Of a DNA stretch of 64,000 nt, positions 23,278 to 35,280 are shown in pieces. Each line of letters opens with the position of its first letter. Positions within the stretch are counted from its first letter, which is position 1. The position numbers were made by a program, and so were the translations under genes. Under the pieces are notes generated by a model. It searched no databases. It was given only the letters and a program-made list of their open reading frames with translations, and was not told the origin of the DNA. Source of the stretch: Adenanthera pavonina (taxonomy: Eukaryota; Streptophyta; Magnoliopsida; Fabales; Fabaceae); assembly GCA_026686845.1 (NCBI GenBank), contig JAIVEN010000008.1, positions 35,282,501 through 35,346,500 of the forward strand, written 5' to 3'.

Positions 23278-24951
23278 GCAAGGAGAGTCTCATAACAAGA
23301 TAATTAGTCTTACCAACATGAGTTTTAGTCAGGGTTTTGAGCTTTGTGTTTTCTCTAATCCACCTCAAGTTATGCTTTATCTGTTCTATAGAGATAGTGT
23401 GGGAATAAGAGCCCCCTTATTCACCCAAAAAAAAAAAATTCATCACAGCAAGAAAGCTGCAGAGAGAATGCATCATTTTTAGCAAAGCAAATTAAAATCA
23501 GAGAAAATCTGTGAATATATATCTCACTGATTCAAAAGCCTCAATACATCCAAGACATAAAAACCGATTACATAACAACCTGACGGAGACGTGTATGGAA
23601 ATAAGAATTCTCCCAGAAAGTACTTAAAGAGAAAAATAATAAAAACAAGAAAAGATGATGAAATTAAATTTGACTTTTCAACTACGACATGGCATCTGAT
23701 CTGGAAGATGATTTTTGTGCTTCCAAAATTTTGCACTTCACCTTATGCATCTAATCAAACAATCAAGATAAAAGTTTTGTCCTGTAGAAACACTGCACAG
23801 GTCAAAGGAAAACATCACCCCCTTGATACCTCACACCCGCGGAAAATGGCAATCCATGATAACATTTCCCAGACAATGACTCTGAAATCTGAACATAAAC
23901 CAAACAACTGCAGTTACAAGATATATGATACTGACCTTTTCTCTGATTAGAGTATGATTCCTCTACAAATTTTTCTTCTAAGTCTGCACAACACATCATT
24001 TGGAGCAGGAGACATCAATGGCACATTAAAATAAAAATTTCCTTCAAATAAAGCATCTGTCACCGGGTTATTGAGCTTGTACCATCAAAATGTACCATCA
24101 GAAACGAAAATAAAACACTCAAAACATGTTTTAGATTAGTGGGAAATATTTGTCCCAAATGCTATAATTTGGTCAAATCTGTGTCATATGAAACAGGTTT
24201 GCGATGAAATACATTTATTTTTCAAAGTTGGCAGCATAGGCATCAACTTACTTTAAACACACTCAATCAATCAGTGCCTGTAAAACAAATTTTGAATATG
24301 ACTAGTACAAAGTTGAGACCTATGGCAATGTCTTAAGGATATTCCTTGTAAAAATTACATCATCCCAAACTTGTCTCCTCTATGATTGATTCCACACCAA
24401 AATATAGTATTTCAGACAAATATTTCCCACCGAAATGTGTGTGTGAGAGATTTATTTTCTTTTTTAAAGGTACACCCTTAAAAATCAATCAGTCTTCCCT
24501 GTCAAGACATGCTTCTCCGTGTTTCTAGGGGCTAGTGCAGCACAGCCTGATTTCATCTCATGAATATTAATGATAAATCCCTCTTACCAAACAATGCTGA
24601 TTTAATAAAATTGGGTCATATTTAGAGCATAAAACAATAATTAATAACATAGCCAACAACCTTGTAGCGCCAAGAAAACCAATCATCATACTTGACAGAA
24701 ACTTTCAAAAGCTACAAGACTAATGTCACAGTAACTCACTCTAGCTTACAATCACGATATAGATACAATATTATTATTATCAGTTAACTATAGTAAGCAT
24801 TGACAATCTCAACAACCCCTTCAACCCAGTAGCTCCACATACCTGGCAATTCTTGTCACAAAGATCTTAAACACATAAACGTTGAAGTTTCGTTCTTATC
24901 AGAGCAGAAAGCCAACCGGGCCGCCAGAAAAGGTAACCGCAGAATATTCTA

Positions 24952-25033
24952 GGTACCAATAACATTGTTGTGTCCCGAGGCATGAAATTCCAGGAACATG
25001 AAGGATCAGGACACCAACAATGTTATTGGGACC
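24952..25033 (-). repeat. NAC-derived inverted repeat (hairpin), copy 2
   Basis: The arms at 24952-24975 and 25009-25033 are the same as in copy 1, with a loop differing at one position (CGAGGCATG here, CGAAGCATG there). Stem conservation in two copies, while the flanks have changed at several sites, is compatible with constraint but also with recent duplication. Further NAC exon-2 homology follows at about 25060-25130. Confidence 0.85.
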
Positions 25034-25169
25034 AAGAACACTCTCGTTTTATACGAAGGTCGTATTCTTCACGACCGCTAGGTGGTAGTGTACCTGAAAT
25101 CGCGAGGGCTGAGAAAAAAACCATAATAGGCCATCCACCGAACGCCATAGGGGCACTCTGTTCAAGGAA

Positions 25170-25760
25170 ATTTTCACCTTCCATAATTGGATCTGCTAGG
25201 ATTGTCGTTGCAGATTAGTAAAGTGTAATCTACACTACAAGAATGGAAAGGAAAAAAAGATATTGAAAAGAAAGAATAATGAAGAAGCGGCTGAAAATCG
25301 AAAGGAGCGAAGCGGATGCGTCCTTTTAATACCCAAACGCAACGTATTGCCTAGGGTTTCCTCTTTCTGCTTTTTTTTTTTCCCCACAAAACACCTTAAT
25401 CCGCTATGCCCATTGCACAGTTTTGGACCCGACAGCCCATCTTACTTCTTGCGGAATGGAAGAATGAAATAAAAATAAAATAAAAATTAATTTGAAAATA
25501 TCAAATGACTTTCTAAAATAAAAAATAAATATAAATAGATACTATTAACTAATAATTATAAAATATAACCGATATTTAATAAAAATTATGAAAAAGAATT
25601 CCTCCTCCTCCTCCCCTAATGTTATTATCCATGAGGATGCAATTTATTTCGTGCAAGATTTTTTAGTTATTGTTTGCAATTTTCCTCTAGTCAAATTTGT
25701 AATTTTTGTTTAATTGAAAATATTTTGGGATAAAAAATTTTATTTGAATATAAACATAAT
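25170..25760 (-). promoter_or_regulatory. Housekeeping-like promoter block, copy 4 (before hairpin)
   Basis: Minus-strand telo-box AAACCCTAGG at 25350-25359, with the same leader as at 16.0 kb. The ATG near 25184 opens a short frame, MEGENFLEQSAPMAFGG, that reads on about 50 codons and stops inside the right hairpin arm. Confidence 0.55.
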
Positions 25761-25764
25761 ATAT

Positions 25765-27235
25765 ATAGGGTAAAAAAATCTAAACATAATATATAATAAA
25801 TGTTTTATTTTTAAAAAATATAAATACTTATCAAGCTATCAATATATATGTTAAATAAATCAAGTTTAGACTATTCATATATTGTATGACTCATTTTTCA
25901 AATTTTATGCAGTTTATGAAAATATGTCTAGTTAACTCAACATGTATATTGTGATTGCAATTTGCAAGAGACTATTCAAATCCTTTAAAGTAAGCAGTAG
26001 GGCATTTTCCCCCCTTCAAATTATCAATCACTAACCATCTAAAATTCTGAGCGGGTATACAAAAAAAAAAAACCTAAATTCATTGCATTTACATGGGAAT
26101 GCAAAATTTTTTAAAAATCATATGAAATTTGAAAAAAAAAACTAATTGTTATAAAATAAATAGTAGTCAGTAAATAATTAAAAAAAAATTGCTCATGCCG
26201 CTTGTATATTGGTATATTGTTATCACCTTATTCAAGTTAGATTAATGGAAAATAAGAATAACTTTTGTAATATGGTATGTTAAAAATTCCTGCACCTTCA
26301 TATTTTCATATTGATAATAATTGCTAAATTGTGCATATAGTAGAAGATTCTGAATGTTTTTTTTTTGGGTAAGAACTTGCTCCCCGGAGTCTTTTTTTTT
26401 TGGATGAAATAATAGAAGGAGGGAATAAATACCAACTTACAAACACTGACTGTTCCAAAGCTTAGGGATAGATTAAAATTAAGTGCTCAATTCTGATGAA
26501 AAAAAAGGTGCTCGGTAATCGATATTATTAGCTGTGTTTTAAAACGATTGTCTATATTAAATTATGCACCCACTATATAAATTAAGGAAAATATTAACTA
26601 GTTTATAATTATATTGTAACAAAATCTTAGAGTATTTAATAAAAAAAATTGTTGAATTATTTCTAAATAAGAATTTGGTTCTACCTACTATATTATTTTC
26701 ATTGTTAAAGAGTAAAATTGTACAAAAAAATTAATATTTGACTGAAATTCTAAAGTGATAATTATTTTAAAGTAATAAAAAAATTTTAAAGTGAGAATTA
26801 TTTTGAAATAGAGGAAATATTATTGATTTATTTGTCACAAATTTCAGTATTATGTTCACTTATTTATTTTCTTAATATAATATACAAAAACATTATAGGG
26901 TGATAATGGGATTTAATGATATAGAATTTGGAATAAGGTCCAATTTCATACTATATTTTTGTCAAGTATATAGTTTAAATAGTTGTAATAAATGAGATTA
27001 ATGGTAAATAAGAATAACTTTTGTTGTATGGCATGATGAAAAAATGCTGAAAAGATATCTAAATTACATTATATACATAAATAGAAATTAGAATGGACCT
27101 CATGTATTTAGGTGGGTTTATGGATGAAGAATACCATTTTCATTTTTCAGTTATAGCTTATAAATAATAGAACCTTTTTATATTTTTTATGGATATTAAT
27201 CTTTGAACTTTGCATGTAAAAGGAGATTCAGAAAT
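25765..27235. other. AT-rich intergenic stretch, no gene seen
   Basis: Nothing beyond short homopolymer runs and scattered similarity to the spacer repeats near 26360-26400. Confidence 0.45.
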
Positions 27236-27239
27236 GAAG

Positions 27240-27660
27240 CTAAATGCCAAATGCATTCAGACAAATAAAAGAGCAGAATAGCTAATGGAGTATGCTGGCT
27301 TTATGGATTCTGTCATTGCGATTATTCTGAATTAAATGAATGCACCAAAACTTGCTCATCGCCAGAAAAAAAAAAAAAAAGCAAAACTTGCTTGGGAAGT
27401 GTTTATTTTGGGCAAAGAAAGAAGCAAAACTTACTCCGCAAGTCGTTTTTTTTTGGTAAGATGACAACTTGCTCCCCAAGTTTTTCCTTTCAAAGTCTTG
27501 AGTGACCCCACCACTACCATTTTCTTTAGTAAGTTTTCTACAATTTGGACCATTTCCTATCAATTGAGTATCTGATGCTCTTCTTTATGGTGCTTTGTAT
27601 GATCTTCACCAGGATTTATATTTTCATTTCATTCGTTCATGGGTAAAAAACTTATTATCA
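27240..27660. repeat. NAC-array spacer repeat, copy 6 (E/F type)
   Basis: Similar to 50040-50400 (CTTGCTCCCCAAGTT, CTTTAGTA.GTTTTCT.CAATTTGGACC). Together with 27700-28200, which matches 50400-51240, it shows that E and F share one duplicated 3' flank. Confidence 0.75.
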
Positions 27661-28297
27661 AATTTAAGGGTTTTTTTTTAATTTACTTATGCCACCTTTC
27701 TAAAAGAATTTATAGATTGTCTTAATAAAATTTGTAGATCAAATATATTTTTTGATTAATTAAATAAAGATGTATAGATGATATATTTATGAGGATCTTT
27801 CATGTTTATTTATGATTCACCACCACCTCCTAGTTTCTTTCCATAAGTTTGCAGACAGCAAACAAAGTAGAATTGAAGTAATGATCAATTGAATTTATAG
27901 AAATGAACATATTTTGTTTCGAATACACAAATAAGAGGTACAATATTATTAAGTTGTTAATTTGTTATTGTTATCCATTACTAATATAAATTTTTATTTA
28001 AAATTATTACTATATTTTTATATATTTCTCCTTTTCCTTGATCTAAAATTTAGTTATACTAAAGAATTTTTTTTCTTATTACTATATCTAAAGAACTTAG
28101 TAATTGCAGGAAATAAAAAACCATATATTCTTTTTTAACGTTGGAAATTGCAAATTGCATTCATGTAAAGATAGTACAAGTCAAGGGAGAAGATTACAGC
28201 AGACTAACACAACTAATCCCTTGTTTACAAGGACCTTTCTTTTTTACAAGATCACTAAACAATGGAACGATACACAATAATTGTTTTTAGTTTCAAA

Positions 28298-30185
28298 TCA
28301 AATGTTATCATTTTCCAATAACTCGTGCTCATACACGGTTGGAGGTAGCTGCAGTAGCCAATTTAATTCAAATTCATAAGACTTGAGACGTGCTTCCATG
28401 CTTGAATCCAAAAATACATATGGCTCAGGTGGTGTCTCCATCATTGAATCCAAAAATTTATATACCTCAGACGGTATCGGGATTGATGAATCCACAACTT
28501 TATCTGACCCATGTGGTGTTGGAATGGATGAATCCACAAACTTATCTGACTCATGTTGTATCTGGATTAACTTATTTGACTCATGTGATGTCTGAATTGA
28601 TGAATTCATACATTCATCTGACTCATGTGGTGTCTGGATCAACGCTGATTCATATGGTGTCTGGATCAATGAATCCACATAATTCATAAATTCATCTGAC
28701 TCATGTGTTTGGGTTGATGAACTTGAAAATTTATTTGACTCATGTGGTGTCGGAATAGTTGAATCTAAACATTTATCTGACTCATGTGAGGCCTGAGTCT
28801 CAAAATTGAGTGGTGTCTGAATCTCTAAATTTACATGTCCATCTGACTCCAATGAATTTAAGAATTCATGTGGCTTGAGTGACGTTTGATTCATTGAATC
28901 CATACAATGTTCCTAAGTCATATATCAATCAAATATTAGTTTGCTCTCAGTTTCACACCCCAAAGCATTATTTAAAATTTATAGCTCAATAAATCCAAGG
29001 ATTCTTCTACTTACTTCTGGATTTTCATCCTCAGAAATAGTATGGCCACTTGGCTCTCTGTCAGCATAGACTATTTCATAAGTTTGGTTTTCTGTTATTT
29101 TCTGGGGTTTCTTTATTAACCTGCACAGAACATAGGTTCTCTGCAACATTTGAAAGAATAATTAAGCACTCATTTATTACAATTAGTGCATAAAACTCTC
29201 AAAGAAGGGATAAATATTATTAAGTTGATAGTAATACCATTATGCATTGAGTTTATCCGAAACATCAAAGCAAAAGAGTTGTACGGTAACATTGAAAGTG
29301 TTCCCCACATGGAAATTAATGATAGACGATAGTCACCAAACAATGGGATGCCAGAAAATCGAGTCGTAAAAAGAGTAAAATAGCCAATAACTCAGCGAAC
29401 CGTAAAGTCAAAACCAGCAAAATATCCCTTCTAATCATAGTTCGAAGACAGTATTAAAACCCAGAAAATCCATATGGTAATCACTTTGGTTTTACCAGCA
29501 CAAAATGGATATTAAAAAAAACCACTGCATATGCGCCCAATTCTCAAGATTGAAATCCATAAACACGCAAATGATGAAAGTTTCATGACTCTGTAAGCAA
29601 ACAAAGAATAGAAGCCTACTTGGTCAGGTGGGAGTGTAGCATCATGATATTCATGAATAACCCAATTGGTGCTGTCGCCGCGAGAATCGTGGAAAACCAA
29701 AGTCTTCTTGGTCCCAATAGTTCTATCGGTTCCTCGAATCTTGATTTTCCTATCTTTACCGGTGGGTTTCCAGAAGCCACGCGGTGTTTTCCTGTTGAAC
29801 CGAGTACTGTTAGAGTACTTGTAATCGCGACGACTGAAGAAGAACCATTCCGAATCATCCAACTCGATGGGCGAAAACGCTGAAACATCACAAGTTGGAG
29901 AAGAACAGAAACGCAAAATCAAACGCAACAGCATAAGATCACTGAACTAAAGTATAAAAACTTTAAACGAAAAGTACAGATCGGTGAGTAAAAGGGAGGT
30001 TAGATTAGACCTGGTAAATCCCAGGGCTCGTATTTGCAAACATCGATCTCAGCGATGTCATCGTGAATGGAAGGATCATCAGCTTTCAATTTGTGTTTGA
30101 GGAAGTAAGCGACCAACTCTTCCTCCGTTGGGTGAAATCTGTACCCCACACGCGGCTTTTTCTGCATACCAGCTGGTTTCACCAT
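28298..30185 (-). CDS. NAC copy E: intact NAC transcription factor
   Basis: Four exons: 30011-30185, 29620-29879, 29015-29140 and 28298-28912. All introns are GT-AG and the frame is open for 391 residues. Subdomain A is RVGYRFHPTEEELVAYFLKH (residues 12-31), B is IAEIDVCKYEPWDLP, C is EWFFFSRRDYKYSNS with GFWKPTGKDRKIKI, D is KKTLVFHDSRGDSTNWVIHE and E is RTYVLCRLIKKPQK. The tail (about 205 residues) is built of degenerate 12-18-residue units of the form DSSIQTPHESDKF and ends LLQLPPTVYEHELLENDNI. NAC tails normally carry the transcriptional activation function; this repeat tail has no transmembrane segment that I can see. The start is the first ATG after the conserved leader. A GTATAAAG box lies about 165 bp upstream. 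One of two copies that look fully functional. Confidence 0.92.
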
Positions 30186-30375
30186 GGTTGGCTCAAGCTC
30201 AACTAAACTATAGGCTTAGAAAGTGCAGGTGGAGTTTGTGAAGGACGAAGCCCCGCGTTTGTGTTTGTGTGTGAGTGTGAGAGAAAGAAAATGGGAAAGC
30301 TCACTGCGCTCGTTGTCTGATGCAATAAGGGAAGGGCAATGACCGGCTTTATACTACTTTTTTTAACTCTTTTGT
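30186..30375 (-). promoter_or_regulatory. NAC E leader and TATA region
   Basis: On the minus strand, GTATAAAG (30347-30354) is a plausible TATA box. A CT-rich leader follows, then the array-conserved CCTATAGTTTAGTTGAG just before CCATGG. Copy F has GATAAAAG (53217-53224) at the matching position. Confidence 0.55.
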
Positions 30376-30659
30376 TTGGAGAGTGTAATGTGACTTGCTG
30401 ACTAAGCTTAACCCACAGCTTCCTTGAAGAGAGTAATAAATAACTGGTACCTGGTTGTAGTAGGGAAAAATAATAATAATAAATATAAATTCTTTCGTTT
30501 CTTTGATAGCATTTTTTTTAGATGATAATTATAATTAAAGATCAATAAAATAAATTAATTATAAAATTTTTTTATTTAATAAAAATATTAAAATCTGAAA
30601 TGCTAAATAATAAAATTAAGATAAATTTATTATTTTAATAATAAACTATAATTCTCTCT

Positions 30660-30905
30660 CTCAAATTTTTAATATGACAACGTGCGCACCAAGTTTTTCC
30701 TTTCAGAGTCTTGACCCGACCACGATCATTTTCTTTAGTACGTTTTCTTCAATTTGGACCATTTCCTTTCAATTGAGCTACTGTGCTCTTCTTTATGGTG
30801 GTTTGTTTTGATCCTCATCGGGATTTATATTTTCATTCCATTCGTTCACGGGTAAGGACATTATCATCAAAATTGTTTTTTTTTATATTTACTTATGCCA
30901 CATTC
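30660..30905. repeat. NAC-array spacer repeat, copy 7
   Basis: Contains AACGTGCGCACCAAGTTTTT, GAGTCTTGACCCGACCACGA and TTTATGGTGGTTTG, like the E and F 3' flanks. No NAC exons follow on its high-coordinate side, so it marks a NAC copy that has been lost. Confidence 0.65.
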
Positions 30906-31500
30906 TAAAAGAATTTATAGATCATCTTGATAAAATTTGTAGATCAAATATTTTTTTATTAATTAAATAAAGATGTATAGATGATATATGTATGAGGATG
31001 TTTCAAGTTAATTTATGAGGATCAATTTATAATAAGGTTCTTTGATCTTTTTATTTTCAAGTTATATAATTATTCGCCGTCAAGAATCCACACTTTTGTT
31101 TTTATCAATTTTTTCAGTAAAATATGATGGTGGTAAAAAAAAAAGATTTTTTTTTTCAAATTTATGGTGAAAACATAGAAGGGCTGAACCCTATTATAAA
31201 TTCAGAGGATCTGAATTCCCCAACACATCTTTCAACACAATTCAATAAAATTTGTAGATCAAATATTTTTTTATTAGTTAAATAAAGATGTATAGATGAT
31301 ATATTTATGAGGATCTTTCAAGTTTATTTATGAGGATCAATTTATAATAAGGTTCTTTAATTTTTTTTATTATCAAGTTATATAAACATTCGCCGTCAAC
31401 CTCTAAAATATATACTTTTGTCATTGCTCAGATGATTTTTTATCAATTTTTTCAGTAAAATATGATGGTGAAAAAAAAAAGAGATTTTTTTTCTAAATTC
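30905..31500. repeat. Two direct copies of a 220-bp flank repeat
   Basis: 30910-31135 and 31240-31480 share AATTTGTAGATCAAATATTT, AAATAAAGATGTATAGATGA and CAGTAAAATATGATGGTG. A third version lies at 50410-50650 and a partial one at 27710-27800. The rest, to about 32440, is AT-rich with no gene seen. Confidence 0.65.
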
Positions 31501-32459
31501 AACACCATAATATTAATCTTTTGAAGTTTTGGTGCCAATTAACTTGATCACTGGCAAAGTGAGGGGGTTGAACAATCTTATGACCCCTACTTTCAACCTC
31601 CAGAATCAATGGTTTTTTCTTTTTTAATTTTTTTTAAGGAGGATTTAGGATGTGGGGTTGTGAAAATTCAGATATTCTATATTTGCCTAAACATTTTATT
31701 TTACTATTCAATGTAATCCACTTAATTTTTCTTTTCCAAATTTTTTCATGAATTCATGAAATATTTTTGTATATGTATATGCAGGTGATCTAAGATAGAA
31801 TCATTTTGTCTCTTGTGTTTTTTTAAGTTAGATATCAAATTTTTGCATTTGTTAAAATCATACAGGACAATATTACCTTTGATTCTATCACCTTACCCTT
31901 CAAGGGAGTATTGCATCGTGGAACTGTGAGAATAATGAGGTATTTTAGTTTGAATGAATGCACAAACATAGATTTACCATATGTAGACCACAAGCCACAA
32001 TTTAATGTTGGGCTTTCCCCTTTTTTTCTATTAAAAAAAAGGACTGCAAGATTGAAAACAAAATAAAATAATTTAAAAGAAATTGATTTACCATATATAG
32101 TACAGATCATCCCATACAGTAACAACATAATTCCCCATTTTCGGGAATGGAATACAAAACCTTCTTTAATTTCTTCCAAAGCTTAGTCTTCTATAAGCAA
32201 ATCCTATCAAAAGAATTTAAATTAAATATATATATATAGCTAGAACACATTAATACTACCTTAAACTCAATTTTTTTCTCAACTTAGTTACACTCAAATT
32301 CAAATTTTAAATTATCTTTCAAATTAAATAAATCATATTTCCACGCATCGCGCAAGAGTAAAATCTAGTTATAATATAACAGAATTTAATTTAATGATAT
32401 ATTTAACTGAAATGCTACTCATAATGAGCTACTAGCATGATGAATAATAGTAAATTGAA

Positions 32460-32650
32460 CCCAGGAAGAGTTGGACCAGTGGTAAGGAAGCTAGTCCCCA
32501 AGATAGACTTCAACTGTAATGTCAAGGGTTCGAACCTTCGAGACACCCTCCTGGGGAGAGGTTCGCTTGAATACCCGCTCCGCCTTGAATCTGGATTAGT
32601 CATGGATCCTCGTAACCCATGAATACTGGATGCTCAAGAAAAAAAATAGT
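32460..32650 (+). mobile_element. tRNA-derived SINE with target-site duplication
   Basis: A 191-bp unit with an A-box-like GTTGGACCAGTGGTAAGG (about 32470-32488) and a B-box GGGTTCGAACC (about 32527-32537) ends in an A-rich tail. It is bounded by the 11-bp direct repeat AGTAAATTGAA (32449-32459 and 32651-32661). This is the structure of a plant SINE transcribed by RNA polymerase III. It is not a tRNA gene, because no cloverleaf closes. A related unoccupied sequence (GAATAATGATCAACTGAAG) lies near 58420-58440. Confidence 0.88.
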
Positions 32651-32994
32651 AGTAAATTGAAGTCTAGATCAATTGAAGTGGACTTTATAGTGCACTTTTC
32701 TTTTCTTTTTTCTTGTTATATGTTAAAAGGTTTGAACATTTCAATATTACCAATCTCTCACTCTTCTTTTTCTTTTTTCCTCTTTAGTACTATTCAGCTA
32801 TGCTTCTCAATCATCATTCTTTTAATAATTTCTCTATGGTATAAAATTTTTAAAAGAAAGTCATTCTATCCATGATATGAGGTGACATTGGATTGGAATT
32901 GAAATACCTAGCTACCTGGATCAACCCATGATAAACCATTACAACCTGACCTGGATACTACAATGTTGGGAATAGTAAAAATAGCGTGTTCATC

Positions 32995-34010
32995 ATGGGT
33001 TGCTTCTGGCGAAAGCGTGTTCCTTCTAAGGGAAGTACTACCTCGGCTTCATTCGGAAGGAACTGCTCTAGTGGCTTCAATTGGAAACTTAATCCGACAA
33101 CCATATTTCCTGAGCTCGGCATGGAGAGTTTTCATTTCGCGTGTATGGAGAATTCTGACTGTGTTTCTGCTGGTGCGATGATGGCTCCCCTTTTATCTTT
33201 CATCTATTATTCCGTTCCAGTTCTCTAATTATTTGTTTGTTTCTACAGGGAGTCGACTGCGGCAGAGGCGCGGAATTGATTCCCATTTTCCGGATGGTAT
33301 AGGTGGTTGTTTCCTCTTTTCATTTATGTGTTTCTATCTTTATGTCTGTCTATGTGTTCATTGGCTCACTGTTTTGATGCATTTGTTTCTCCATTACAGA
33401 ATGGTTTTCCAGGAGGTTAACGTCTAGAAATAGTGTTGTTCAGATTTCACCGCATTTGAACGTTCCTAATTTGGGAGGTGAAGCTTCCTTTATCATGTTT
33501 ATTTTCTTTTACCTTTATTTATAGATCGATTGTTCTTCTCCTTCCTTTCTTCTTTTTCTTTCATTTTCTTCTTTCTCAGTTTCCTTTCTTCTTCTTCTTT
33601 CATTTTCAAAATTCAGATCTCCATAAAAGTTTGCATCATCTCTATATTCTCAATTTCATGACAGCATTGGAGGCAAAATGGTAATGGCAAGGGAAAAAAG
33701 ACAATTGGAGCAAGGGAATTGAGGTTGAGAATGAGATAAGGAGTGCAATTGCATCATCCCTTTTGGTCACGCCTTTTCTGATGGTGAGGGCTTTTTCAGT
33801 TTCTTTTTATGAAATGATCATCCCCTTTGGTGTTTTATACGTTTTCTCACATATTTCTTCTTTGGTTGGTTTTGTTTTAATTTATTATGCTTTAGCTTCC
33901 TCAAGATAATAGATGGGGATGAGAACATAGAAGAAGAGGAAGGTAAAGGCGAAGATGGGGTCAGTCCATTCTTAATCTCTTCCTCTCTTACAAGGCATTT
34001 GATATCATGA
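32995..34010 (+). CDS. Unrecognised multi-exon gene, with one in-frame stop
   Basis: Exon 1 (32995-33172) begins MGCFWRKRVPSKGSTTSASF and ends at CTG|GTGCGA. Exon 2 (33249-33296, after TTTCTACAG) and exon 3 (33400-33477, after CATTACAG) keep phase 1 throughout. Joined, they read SRLRQRRGIDSHFPDEWFSR, then RLTSRNSVVQISPHLNVPNLG. Exon 4 (33665-33783, after CATGACAG) fits the phase and reads ALEAKW, then a TAA (33682-33684), then NWSKGIEVENEIRSAIASSL. A possible last exon (33906-34010) reads IIDGDENIEEEE... and ends in TGA. Four consecutive splice junctions in consistent phase are unlikely by chance. The stop suggests a pseudogene or a misplaced border. I do not recognise the family. It lies just upstream of the rearranged LTR, which may have separated it from further exons near 39.2 kb. 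Confidence 0.5.
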
Positions 34011-35280
34011 GCTCTTTCTGAAGCAGAGTTCAAGTAAATTTCTTCTTCTTCTTCTTCTTCATCATTGAGATTGTCTATTGGATACATCTACGCCCAGTTT
34101 TTGCTGCACTGAGATTGCTACAGTATTTTCTTCTAGCCTTCCTTTGTAGATTTTGGACGTTTTATTTTTTTGGTCTAAGCTCAGTGAAATTCCCAGTTGG
34201 GTTCTCTTTGGGTTTATTTAGAAATTTTTTTTATTTTAATTTGTCTTCTATTTCTGGAATCTGGTTTGGAAGCTAATATATTTTTAGACATAGAGAGAGA
34301 TGGAGAGTGAGAGAGTGTAATATCCCTATTTTCATGGGATATTATAAAATGAATAAAAGATGAGAAACGAAGCGAGACGAAAGGTTATATATAATCGGGC
34401 TTTAGAAGGAATTAATTTCTCATTTAATTTTCAGAAGAAGTTATGTTAGGTCCTTAATTGGAATTAATTTTCCATAAAATACTTAGCAGAAATTAATTTC
34501 AGAACTCACTCTGGAAAATATGCAATATACCACTTGAATGAAAGCCCGCTCCAAACTAAGTGAAATGGTATAAGTATTGCATTCCTGGGAGGTTCAGGTT
34601 AAGAGATAATTAAAAATTAGTCTTTGTGTAAAATTACAAGAAAGTGCCTAGAAGAATGAATAATTACATTTTTACCTGGTTTAGGGGCAAAATGGTTATT
34701 TCCTAAATTAGAAGCAAAATGTGAATAATGAATTCAGGACCAAAAAATTAAAAAGTTGACATCGTAAAATACAAAAGAAATTGAGAAAAATGGAGAGATA
34801 CCAATAAGTGTGAAGAAAGCTAAAGGGGTCATTTTCCCTAGTTAAATAGAAAAATAAGAAAATTATATTTACAATTTAACCCCTTAAGAATGTCCTTCAA
34901 GTGGGGAAAGGAAAAAAAAGTTTGGAAAAAATTATACCTAATAACCCAAAAGTTTCAAGAATTATAAATTAGTCTCGAGTTAAGGATAGTTTTGTAAATA
35001 TGAAAAATTATAGTCAAATGAAGTTCTCAATAAGGTAGACCCAATGAAATACAGTATAAAATTTATTAAGGTCAAAATAACATTTATTGGGTGATTAGGA
35101 TTTAATATCAATATTTTACCCGATAAAAATCAGTTTAGATTGCAGGAAAAAGGTAGTATTGATTCAAGGACAATGATTGGACCTTGTTAAAATATATTTT
35201 AGACTAAGATAATGATTTTAGTCTAAAATTTATTTTTGGATAATCCTGTACCAATTTATTGACAATTTTAGCAAAAATAG

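Larger units (their letters stand above)
23010..25760. repeat. Duplicated block, copy 2 (with NAC hairpin)
   Basis: Aligns along its length with 61959-64000 and, from 24067 onward, with 14876-16574. It contains the LINE-like fragment, a stretch with minus-strand exon-like pieces near 23800-24000, the conserved non-coding stretch, the NAC hairpin (24952-25033) and the telo-box block. The minus-strand piece CTTAGAAGAAAAATTTGTAG (DLEEKFVEESYSNQRK) is bounded by TGTTGTGCAG and GTCAGT, so it could be an old exon; I do not recognise it. No complete gene. Confidence 0.85.

Noticed and set aside
24970..25218. Plus-strand gene across the hairpin
   Set aside because: It reads antisense to NAC exon 2 and through the promoter block; the copy at 15.8 kb is broken.
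32475..32545. tRNA gene
   Set aside because: A and B boxes are present but no acceptor stem or cloverleaf closes; the A-rich tail and target duplication show a SINE.
33818..34087. Acidic protein on the minus strand (DEEEEEEEIYL...)
   Set aside because: The glutamate run comes from a CTT simple repeat; no splice context or homology, and it overlaps the plus-strand gene candidate.
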